Positions 34,377 to 41,898 of a stretch of DNA of 64,000 nt are shown in pieces. How positions within the stretch are numbered: the stretch's first letter is position 1; the number at the start of each line of letters is the position of its first letter. The position numbers and the translations under genes are program-made. Where the stretch lies: the NCBI RefSeq assembly GCF_016742955.1, contig NZ_JABBYC010000004.1, positions 1-64,000 of the forward strand, written 5' to 3'. A model generated the notes under the pieces. That model saw only the letters and a list, made by a program, of their open reading frames with translations, had not been told where the DNA came from and ran no database searches. Source of the DNA: Myceligenerans indicum (lineage in GTDB: Bacteria; Actinomycetota; Actinomycetes; Actinomycetales; Cellulomonadaceae).

Positions 34377-35693
34377 ATGGTCAGCATCGCGTTCATCGGC
34401 GCCGGGAGCGTCGTCTTCACCCGGCAGCTCGTCGCCGACATCCTCCGCTTCCCCGAGCTCGTGGACGCCCGCCTCGTGCTCCACGACATCGACCCCGAAC
34501 GCCTGGCCGTCGCCGAGGCGACCGCCCGCCACGTCGACGGCCGGCTCGGAGGCCGGGCGGCGATCGTGGCCACGACGGACCGCCGGGCCGCGCTCGACGG
34601 CGCGGACTTCGTCGTCAACATGATCCAGGTCGGCGGTGTCGACGCGACGATCGCCGACCTGGAGATCCCGGCACGCCACGGCCTGCGCCAGACGATCGGC
34701 GACACGACCGGGGTGGGCGGGATCTTCCGCGCGCTGCGGACCTTCCCGGTGCTCACGGAGCTGGCCGCGGACCTGCGCGAGCTGTGCCCCGACGCGTGGC
34801 TCCTCAACTACACCAACCCCATGGCGATGAACGTCTGGTGGCTGTCGGCCGTTGCCCCCGGGCTCAAGGCCGCCGGGCTCTGCCACAGCGTGTACTGGAC
34901 GGCACACGACCTGGCGGAGCTCGTGGGCGTGCCGGTGGAGGAGACCCGGTTCCGCGCGGCCGGCGTCAACCATCAGGCCTGGCTGTTGCGGTGGGAGCAC
35001 CACGGCCAGGATCTCTACCCGGCGCTGCGGGACCGCATCCGCGACGATCCCGAGCTCGCGCGCCGGGTGCGCGTGGAGATCTTCCGCCGCATCGGCTACT
35101 ACCCCACGGAGACCAGCGAGCACTCCTCGGAGTACCTGTCGTGGTTCCTGCGGTCCGACGCGCAGATCGCGCGCTACCGGATCGAGCCGCTGGAGTACAT
35201 CGGCATCAGCCGGGAGAACCTGGCCGAGCTCGACCGGGCGAAGCGGACCCTGGCCGCCGGCGGCGAGCTCGAACTCGAGGAGGGAGCGAGCGAGTACGCG
35301 CCGCAGATCATCCACTCGATCGTCACCGGCGCCCGGCGCGAGGTGCACGTCAACGTGCCCAACCTCGGGCTGATCGACAACCTGGCGCAGGACGCGGTCG
35401 TCGAGGTTCCGGCCGTCGTGGACGGCTCGGGCGTCACACCGCTGGCGATGGGTGCGCTGCCCGTCCAGTGCGCGGCGGTCAACCAGGCGTACGTCTCCGT
35501 CGGCCGGCTGACCGTGGAGGCGGCACGCACGGGTGATCCGCTCCTGGTCCGGCAGGCCGCGCTCATGGACCCCAACACGGCCTCCACCCTGACACCCGAG
35601 CAGATCTGGGCCGTCTGCGACGAGCTGACGGCCGCCCACGGTGACCTGCTGCCCGAGGCGCTGCGCGCCGCCGTCCCGGCGGGTGCGCTGTGA
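34377..35693 (+). CDS. Glycoside hydrolase family 4 (alpha-galactosidase/6-phospho-glycosidase, MelA-like)
   Basis: 438 residues from ATG 34377. The NAD-binding start SIAFIGAGSVVFTRQLVADIL, NMIQVGGVDATIADLEI and LNYTNPMAMNVW are GH4 hallmarks. The Mn2+ ligands are the Cys and His in LCHSVYW and the His in GVNHQAWLL. Length and the CHS triplet favour the alpha-galactosidase/alpha-glucuronidase side over phospho-beta-glucosidases, but substrate and anomer cannot be fixed by eye. GH4 enzymes use NAD+ and Mn2+ in a redox-elimination mechanism. Start of a two-gene operon with a class II aldolase. Confidence 0.88.
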   Translation: MVSIAFIGAGSVVFTRQLVADILRFPELVDARLVLHDIDPERLAVAEATARHVDGRLGGRAAIVATTDRRAALDGADFVVNMIQVGGVDATIADLEIPARHGLRQTIGDTTGVGGIFRALRTFPVLTELAADLRELCPDAWLLNYTNPMAMNVWWLSAVAPGLKAAGLCHSVYWTAHDLAELVGVPVEETRFRAAGVNHQAWLLRWEHHGQDLYPALRDRIRDDPELARRVRVEIFRRIGYYPTETSEHSSEYLSWFLRSDAQIARYRIEPLEYIGISRENLAELDRAKRTLAAGGELELEEGASEYAPQIIHSIVTGARREVHVNVPNLGLIDNLAQDAVVEVPAVVDGSGVTPLAMGALPVQCAAVNQAYVSVGRLTVEAARTGDPLLVRQAALMDPNTASTLTPEQIWAVCDELTAAHGDLLPEALRAAVPAGAL

Positions 35694-36541
35694 GCCTCAC
35701 GGAGACGGGCACCCTTGTCGCGGACGCCGCGCGATCCGGAGGTGCGGTCCTCGCGTTCAACGTCATCACGCTGGAGCATGCCGAGGGCATCGTCCTGGGA
35801 CTCGAGGCCGCCGGGCTGTCGGGAATCCTCCAGGTGAGCGAGAACGCCGTGCGGTTCCACGGCGGGCGGATGCCGCCCGTGGTCGCGGCGTGCCGCGAGA
35901 TCGCGGCGTCGGCCGGTGTCCCGGTCTCCGTGCACCTCGACCACGTGCAGGATCTTGGCCTGGCCCGCACGGTCGTCGGGGACGCGGAGCGACTCGGCAT
36001 CTCCTCCCTCATGGTGGATGCCGCGCACCTGGAGTACGAGGAGAACGTCGTGACCACGGGTGACATCGCCGAGGCGGGGCACCGCGCGTCCCTGTGGATC
36101 GAGGCCGAACTGGGTGAGATCGGCGGCAAGGACGGTGCGCACGCGCCCGGAGTGCGCACCGATCCCGGTGAGGCGGCGTCGTTCGTGGCCCGTACGGGTG
36201 TCGACGGTCTCGCCGTCGCGGTCGGCAGCTCGCACGCGATGACCACCGCGACCGCGGAGCTCGACCTGGGGCTGATCGCCCGTCTCACCGATCTGGTCCC
36301 GGTGCCGCTGGTGCTGCACGGCTCGTCCGGCGTGCCCCTCCCTGCCCTCCGGGCCGCCGTCGCGAACGGCATCCGCAAGATCAACGTCGGGACCGCGCTC
36401 AATCTCGGGTACACGGCCCAGGTGCGTCGGTTCCTCGACGCCGACGGGTCGGTGACCGACCCGCGCAAGTACCTGGCGCCCGCGCGGGAGGCGGTGCGGG
36501 ACGTCGTCGACGAACTGTGCACCGAGGTGCTGTGCGGATGA
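35690..36541 (+). CDS. Class II fructose/tagatose-bisphosphate aldolase (GatY/KbaY-like)
   Basis: 283 residues from GTG 35690 (GTGA overlap with GH4). Zinc and catalytic motifs: VSVHLDHVQDL, EAELGEIGGKDGAH, LVLHGSSGVP and KINVGTALN. The short length without long insertions fits the GatY/KbaY/IolJ tagatose-type group. It would split the 1,6-bisphosphate made by the second PfkB kinase into dihydroxyacetone phosphate and glyceraldehyde 3-phosphate. Coupled to the GH4 gene and probably under the DeoR repressor. Confidence 0.9.
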   Translation: MSLTETGTLVADAARSGGAVLAFNVITLEHAEGIVLGLEAAGLSGILQVSENAVRFHGGRMPPVVAACREIAASAGVPVSVHLDHVQDLGLARTVVGDAERLGISSLMVDAAHLEYEENVVTTGDIAEAGHRASLWIEAELGEIGGKDGAHAPGVRTDPGEAASFVARTGVDGLAVAVGSSHAMTTATAELDLGLIARLTDLVPVPLVLHGSSGVPLPALRAAVANGIRKINVGTALNLGYTAQVRRFLDADGSVTDPRKYLAPAREAVRDVVDELCTEVLCG

Positions 36542-36610
36542 TCCCGTGTGGAGGCCGGTGACGTTCCGCGCAGGGGCCGGATCGAGCTCCGGGCCGGTGC
36601 TGCCCGCTGC

Positions 36611-36684
36611 GTGACCCGTGACCCGTGACCCGTGACCGTGACCCGGGACCGTGACCCGGGACCGTCGCCGACCCGGGTCACGGG
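36611..36684. repeat. GTGACCC tandem repeats with inverted copy (hairpin/terminator region)
   Basis: Three GTGACCC heptamers (36611-36631), a 6-nt GTGACC, then two 13-nt units GTGACCCGGGACC (36638-36663) lie in tandem. An inverted copy, CGGGTCACGGG (36674-36684), can pair with CCCGTGACCCG at 36615-36625 or 36622-36632, giving alternative stems. The block lies between the convergent aldolase and ketopantoate-reductase-like genes and may serve as a two-way terminator. Confidence 0.7.
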
Positions 36685-36689
36685 TGTGA

Positions 36690-37589
36690 TCAGGCGGTCG
36701 CCGGGAGCCGCGCGCCGATGCGGGCCACCAGGTCGTCCAGCGCCGGGGTCCCGATGCCGTGGAACACGGCCCGGCGCCGCACGGCCCCGCCGATGGCGTC
36801 GAGCTCGCCCGGCCTGCCGGTCTCGATGTCGGCCTGGAGGGAGGAGCGCATCGTCGCGGGGAAGCCGGCGAGAACCTCGCGCAGCTGTTCCCCGGTGGTC
36901 GGGACACCCTCGGCGGTGGCGACGGCTGCGACCTCGCCGAGCAGGCCGGCCGTCAGCCCGGGGTCGCTCGCCAGGGCCTCCCCGATGCTCGTTCCCCAGG
37001 CGGAGGTCAGCAGCGCGAGCGGGGCGAGGAAGCGCAGCTTCTTCCACAGCACCTCGCCGTCCGTGCCGCCGGTGAGCACGTCGATCGGCGTGTCGCGCAG
37101 CGCGGTCACGACGCCCAGCCCCCACGCGTCGTCGGGCACGACCACGCGCAGCAGCGCGCCGCGGTGCCGGACCCGGGGCGCGCGGGGCTCTCCGGCTCCC
37201 GTGCGGAGTGCTTCGCCGGCGATCGTGCCGCCGACGACACGCGCACCGGGCAGGGCCGTACGCAGCACGTCCAGGTGGTCCAGGCCGTTCAGCAGGGAGA
37301 GGACCTCGACCGGGCGGGCGTCGGCGAGCAGCTCGGCAGCGGCCGAGACGCCCTCGGCCTTCACCGCCACGATCACCCGAGCGCCCGGCGGGACGGTCGT
37401 GGTCGCGGGCAACGGCGCGTGCCAGGTGCCGTACTCGTCGGTCTCGATGTCGAGACCGTGGTCGGTGATCTGGGCCGCGGTCCTCTCGCGGGCGATCACG
37501 GTCACGTCGTGCCCGGCCTGCTGGAGCATGGCGGCGACCAGGCCGCCGATCGCGCCGGGGCCGACGACGGCGATGGGGGTGTCAGACAT
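36690..37589 (-). CDS. Ketopantoate reductase family protein (PanE/ApbA-like)
   Basis: 299 residues from ATG 37589. Rossmann start PIAVVGPGAIGGLVAAML, VIVAVKAEGVSAA with the catalytic-type Lys, and EVLWKKLRFLAPLALLTSAW from the C-terminal helical domain. The family reduces 2-dehydropantoate with NADPH, but actinobacteria often carry paralogues of unknown substrate. No pantothenate genes are near, so the pantoate role is not certain. Confidence 0.82.
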   Translation of the reverse strand: MSDTPIAVVGPGAIGGLVAAMLQQAGHDVTVIARERTAAQITDHGLDIETDEYGTWHAPLPATTTVPPGARVIVAVKAEGVSAAAELLADARPVEVLSLLNGLDHLDVLRTALPGARVVGGTIAGEALRTGAGEPRAPRVRHRGALLRVVVPDDAWGLGVVTALRDTPIDVLTGGTDGEVLWKKLRFLAPLALLTSAWGTSIGEALASDPGLTAGLLGEVAAVATAEGVPTTGEQLREVLAGFPATMRSSLQADIETGRPGELDAIGGAVRRRAVFHGIGTPALDDLVARIGARLPATA

Positions 37590-37612
37590 GGGCCCATCGT
37601 AGGGAGTGCGTC

Positions 37613-40024
37613 TCACCGTTCGGGCCGGCCGGTGCCGTCCACCGCGCCCGCGCCTCGGGCCGGGGTGTCTCCGGCGGGTGTCGTCGCAGCCGTCCGGTCC
37701 AGCCGTTCGGCCGCGAGGACCGCCCTGCTCAGCCCGACGCGCACCAGCGGCGCGTCCGTCCCCGCGTTCTTCACGTAGAAGATGGCGATGTTTATGACGC
37801 TCGCGAACGCGGCGTACGCCAGTTCGTCGTGCAGCACTCCGGTCATCAGGAGCGTGCCGATGACCAGAACTGCCGACGCGTACAGCAGGAGCGTCGGTAT
37901 CCACTGCTCGAACCTGCCGAGGGTGGGGATCTCACCGGCCGGCACCGTCGAGAGGCCGATCCGGCGGGCACGCCGGAGCGCGTCCCGCGCGAACCAGAGA
38001 CAGGCCCAGAAGGCGAGGCAGAACGTCCACAGCCCGATCGCCGTCAGGGCCGGCCACCACTCCCGCGACAGGAGCGTGGGCGCCAGGACGTACACGGCGG
38101 GGGAGACGGCGAGCACGCGGAGCGCCACCTCGGCGGTCACCGTCCGCGCACGCAGCATCCCGCGCCGTGATCCGAGGGGAAGCGGAGTCAGCGCGGCGAA
38201 GATCTCCAGATACATCCGGAGGCCCACCAGGGCGAACGTGAAGGCGACCAGACGTGAGGGGAGGTTTCCCCAGAAGTCCGCGCCGTGATGGCCGTCCAGC
38301 CGCAGGCCGTCGAGTACCGAGAGCGGGTCGGTGACGACGCCCGGGAGGCGTGTCGCCACGTCCAGCCAGCGGGCCTGCCAGCCGATACCGGCATCGCGGC
38401 TCCACAGCGTGAGCAGCAGCGCCGTCGCCGCCCAGAGCGCGACCGTGCACACCAGCGACCAGCGCCGCAGGTAGCGAGACCGCCGGAGCTGGCTCGCGTG
38501 CAACGGCGGGAGCGCCGCGCCGCCCAGGGGTGCCGTGCTTCCCGGGCGCATCCGTCCCCGAGCCGCGCGGCCGCTTCCCGCCTGCCGGGCGAGGACCTTC
38601 AGGATCCGCCGCTGGCGTGCCACCGCCTCGGCGCCGGGAACGCGCTCCCTGACCCGGTCGAGCAGGTCGCGTTCCGCGTCGACGCTCCTGTTCGCCGACA
38701 GCACCTCGACCTCGTCGTCGTACAGCCTCCGCAGCATGCCCGCCGGTGACCCGGCACCCTCCCGCGACCGGTGCGCGCCGCACACGGCCAGCCGGCGGCC
38801 GGGTTCGGCGTCGACCAGATCCTCCAGCAGCCGGGCCATGCCGGTCGAGGCGACGTAGAACGCGTCCGGCACCGTCCCGTCGGGCGTGTGCGGTGCACCG
38901 GCGACGGCGACGAGCAGCATGCCCAGCGAGTACAGGTCCGACAGGTTGCCGTCGCCGGCGCCCTCGCGCCGCACCTCGGGCGCCACGTAGACGGTCTCGC
39001 CCGGCGGCACCCCCGGGACCGAGCGGGTGTGCAGGTGGTTGACCCCCAGATCGACGAACCGAGCCCGCACGCCCGTGACCTCGTCCTCCTGCACGATGAC
39101 GTTCGACGGCGTGAGGTCGTTGTGCCGTCGCCCGAGCCGCTGCAGCTCCGCCAGTGCGCGGACCACGGCCGCGCCGTACGTCTCGAGCGCCTCGACGTCG
39201 AGCTCCCGCAGGATCTCGCGCCGCGGGGCGGGCCGCTCCGCCGCGCGACCCCTCAGGTGCTCGGCGAGCGTCCGGCCCGGGAGGAAGTCCATGAGGATCC
39301 AGCTGCCGTGGCTCGCCCACACGTGCGGCACGGGTGCCGAGTCCTCGTCGAGCGTGCCGTAGTCCTCGAGATAGTCGCGCGTCGCCGCGGCGATCGCGGG
39401 GATCGTGAGATATGGGTAGATGACGCACTTCAGCGCGAAGGTCGGGGTCCGCCCCTGCGAGGAGTGCGCTGCCCTTCCGCGCAGGATGAACGACGTCGTG
39501 CCGTGGTGGTGGAACTGCAGCCGTGCTCCTTCCACCGTCGCCCACTCGGACCGCGCGGCAGGGCTCGGGCGGTCACCGGACGGGACCGCCAGGCCCGGGG
39601 CGTACAGGTCCAGCAGCGACGCGCGGACCTGGGGGTCGTCGACCATCCGGCGGCAGATCTCGGCGGACGTCGTGCCCGCGACCCGCACCTCCTCACCCTG
39701 CTCCCCGTGGAAGCGGACGCGGTCCGAGCAGTACATCGAGGCCAGGGTCAGGAGGAGGAAGCCGAGGCGGCCGGTGGTTCGCGCCGCCGGGCCTCGCGTG
39801 GTTCCCCGGCTCGTCCACCAGGACCAGAGCCGCTCGACGTCGTGCCGCCGCGTTCTGCCGAAACGGTCCTCGTAGGTGCGTTCGTCGACGGGGATCCCGA
39901 GCAGCGCGTCACGCCAGTGCTCGGTGCTCCAGTCGCCGAGCGACGCCGGGACCTCCGGTGACGCGCCGCGGCCGATCATGGCCACGGCGCCCGCGAGTCG
40001 TTCGGTCCGTGACTCCTCCACCAC
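37613..40024 (-). CDS. Ser/Thr protein kinase-like membrane protein with unknown N-terminal domain
   Basis: 803 residues from GTG 40024 (or the adjacent GTG 40021; AGGAGGT upstream). Residues 1-160 are an unrecognised helical domain. Residues ~165-420 are a protein-kinase fold: Lys199 in FALKCVIYP, catalytic loop HNDLTPSN (301-308), VDLG (DFG equivalent, Asp325), APE (348-350) and SDLYSLG (362-368). After ~520 there are about six transmembrane helices. The RD Arg is Asn (HND), as in lipopolysaccharide-kinase-like and some atypical kinases. No PASTA or other known sensor is visible; role unknown. Confidence 0.75.
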   Translation of the reverse strand: MVEESRTERLAGAVAMIGRGASPEVPASLGDWSTEHWRDALLGIPVDERTYEDRFGRTRRHDVERLWSWWTSRGTTRGPAARTTGRLGFLLLTLASMYCSDRVRFHGEQGEEVRVAGTTSAEICRRMVDDPQVRASLLDLYAPGLAVPSGDRPSPAARSEWATVEGARLQFHHHGTTSFILRGRAAHSSQGRTPTFALKCVIYPYLTIPAIAAATRDYLEDYGTLDEDSAPVPHVWASHGSWILMDFLPGRTLAEHLRGRAAERPAPRREILRELDVEALETYGAAVVRALAELQRLGRRHNDLTPSNVIVQEDEVTGVRARFVDLGVNHLHTRSVPGVPPGETVYVAPEVRREGAGDGNLSDLYSLGMLLVAVAGAPHTPDGTVPDAFYVASTGMARLLEDLVDAEPGRRLAVCGAHRSREGAGSPAGMLRRLYDDEVEVLSANRSVDAERDLLDRVRERVPGAEAVARQRRILKVLARQAGSGRAARGRMRPGSTAPLGGAALPPLHASQLRRSRYLRRWSLVCTVALWAATALLLTLWSRDAGIGWQARWLDVATRLPGVVTDPLSVLDGLRLDGHHGADFWGNLPSRLVAFTFALVGLRMYLEIFAALTPLPLGSRRGMLRARTVTAEVALRVLAVSPAVYVLAPTLLSREWWPALTAIGLWTFCLAFWACLWFARDALRRARRIGLSTVPAGEIPTLGRFEQWIPTLLLYASAVLVIGTLLMTGVLHDELAYAAFASVINIAIFYVKNAGTDAPLVRVGLSRAVLAAERLDRTAATTPAGDTPARGAGAVDGTGRPER

Positions 40025-40134
40025 TACCTCCTACTGGCCATATGGCGTAGAACACTCATTCTGGCGTATTCCGCCGCCGCGTCCGAGACCTCGGGGGCCT
40101 GGGGTGACGAGCCCGGCCGGGGTACGGTCCCGGC

Positions 40135-40956
40135 ATGCGGGTACACCACCTCGACGCAGGAACGATGCGCATTCCCGGCGCGCCGATCGTCTCGCACGTG
40201 CTCGTGTGCGAGTCCGACGACGGGCTGGTCCTGGTCGACTCGGGGTTCGGCCTGGCAGACGTCCGCGACCCGGCACGGCTCGGCCCGGTGCGCTTCGTGA
40301 TGCGGCCCGTGCTCGACGAGGCCCGGACCGCGCTGCGCCAGGTGGAGGCCCTGGGATTCTCGGCCGCCGATGTCCGGCACGTGGTACTGACCCACGCCGA
40401 TCTCGACCACGCGGGCGGCATCGCCGACTTCCCGCGCGCCCGCGTGCACCTCACCGCGGCGGAGGCGGATGCCCTGCGGCGCCCGGATCGGATGGAACGA
40501 CGGCGGTACCTGGCCGCGCAATGGGCGCACCGGCCGGACGTCGTGGCGCACCCGCCCGGACGGGCCACGTGGAGGGGGCTTCCGGGCGTCTCCGAGATCG
40601 TGCCCGGGGTGCTGCTGGTTCCCCTGGCGGGACACACCCGCGGGCACGCGGGCGTCGCCGTCGACGCGACGACGGACGGCGGGGCGACGGGCGGCGGGGC
40701 TGCGGACGGCGCGGCTGCGGACGTGGGGAAGCGCTGGATCCTGCACGCGGGTGACGCCTTCAACCATCACGCCTACCTGACCGGGGGCTTCGTCCCGCCG
40801 CTGTTCCGCTTCCACCAGCGCTTCGTCACGGCCGACGCCGCCCGGGCTCGTGCCCAGCACATCCGGCTCGCGGACCTCGCCCGGAGCCATCGCGGCTCGG
40901 TCGACGTGGTCTGCGCCCACGACCCCGCCATGCTGCCGGCGGCGGCGCGCGGCTGA
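40135..40956 (+). CDS. MBL-fold metallo-hydrolase
   Basis: 273 residues from ATG 40135. Metallo-beta-lactamase motifs: LVLVDSGFGL, VVLTHADLDHAGG (HxDxDH-like), LAGHTRGHAGVAV and LHAGDAF, followed by a His near the end (VCAHDP). A Gly/Ala-rich insertion (about residues 182-196) looks like slippage within the barrel. TACGGT (40123-40128) ends 6 nt before the ATG with no Shine-Dalgarno, suggesting a leaderless mRNA. Probably a lactonase or thioester-type hydrolase; the substrate is unknown. Divergent from the kinase-like gene. Confidence 0.88.
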   Translation: MRVHHLDAGTMRIPGAPIVSHVLVCESDDGLVLVDSGFGLADVRDPARLGPVRFVMRPVLDEARTALRQVEALGFSAADVRHVVLTHADLDHAGGIADFPRARVHLTAAEADALRRPDRMERRRYLAAQWAHRPDVVAHPPGRATWRGLPGVSEIVPGVLLVPLAGHTRGHAGVAVDATTDGGATGGGAADGAAADVGKRWILHAGDAFNHHAYLTGGFVPPLFRFHQRFVTADAARARAQHIRLADLARSHRGSVDVVCAHDPAMLPAAARG

Positions 40957-41084
40957 CGAACCGGGCATTTCCCGGCCCGTGGTGGGAACAACGGTGCGGG
41001 CTCCTCCGGTTGTCCGGAGGAAGGGTCGTCCAGCGGCTCCGTGCGCCCCGCCCGGTCCGTGACCCGCAGCGAGAGGTGCCTGAG

Positions 41085-41849
41085 ATGCCCGACGTCGTCG
41101 ACAACCCGTTCATGATCACGCCGGGGACGGTGCAGCGAGGCCGGACCAGGATCCGCGCTCTCAGTGAGGGGGACGTCGTCGTCGACTCCGACGCCCCGCT
41201 GCTCGTCTGGGAGCATCCCTACTACCCCCGGCTGTTCTTCGCCCCCGAGGATCTCCGGGCCGTGCCGCGCCCGGCCGCAGCCCGGGCGCCACGGTCGAAG
41301 GTGCTCGGGCGCAGCGAGCTGTTCGACGTCGTCGTCGGCGACCGCACGCTGCCGGGTGCCGCGCAGCGCTACCCCGAGGCCCCGGTCGAGGCCATGCGCG
41401 ACCGGTACACCCTGACCTGGTCGTCCTTCGACACCTGGCTCGAGGAGGACGAGGTCCTGCACACCCATCCCCGCAGCCCGTACGTGCGGGTGGACGCGCT
41501 GGCGTCCAGCCGCCACGTCCGTGTCGTCGTGGGTGGCCAGGTGGTCGCCGAGTCGCGGCGGCCGGTCGTCCTGACGGAGACCGGCCTGGAGCCCCGCTAC
41601 TACCTGCCGCGGGTCGACGTGCGCATGGATCTGCTCACCCCCACCGGTACCACGACCCACTGCCCCTACAAGGGGGCGGCGTCGTACTGGACCATCGATG
41701 CCGCAGACGCGGAACTCACCGACACGGTCTGGACGTACGAGACGCCGCTGGCGGAGTCGATGCGGATCGCCGGCCTGCTCTGCTTCTGGCCGGAGAAGAG
41801 CAGCGACCTGGAGCTGTACGTCGACGGCGTGCGCACGGGCCGTCCCTAG
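41085..41849 (+). CDS. DUF427 domain protein (duplicated)
   Basis: 254 residues from ATG 41085 with GAGAGG upstream. Two DUF427 modules: residues ~20-125 with VWEHPYYPRLFFAPEDL, and ~145-245 with VVVGGQVVAESRRPVVLTET, PRYYLPRVDVRMDLLTP, THCPYKGAASYW and RIAGLLCFWPE. DUF427 proteins are small beta-barrel proteins of unknown biochemical role, common in actinobacteria. Convergent with FO synthase. Confidence 0.88.
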   Translation: MPDVVDNPFMITPGTVQRGRTRIRALSEGDVVVDSDAPLLVWEHPYYPRLFFAPEDLRAVPRPAAARAPRSKVLGRSELFDVVVGDRTLPGAAQRYPEAPVEAMRDRYTLTWSSFDTWLEEDEVLHTHPRSPYVRVDALASSRHVRVVVGGQVVAESRRPVVLTETGLEPRYYLPRVDVRMDLLTPTGTTTHCPYKGAASYWTIDAADAELTDTVWTYETPLAESMRIAGLLCFWPEKSSDLELYVDGVRTGRP

Positions 41850-41898
41850 GACGGGCGTGCGCACGGGGGGCCGTCCCCAGGACCGGGGAAGGCCCCTG

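Noticed and set aside
40674..40720. Gly/Ala-rich stretch in the MBL hydrolase as a functional repeat
   Set aside because: Looks like simple replication slippage in GGCGGGGC-type DNA; flanking motifs are intact, so no separate feature is claimed.
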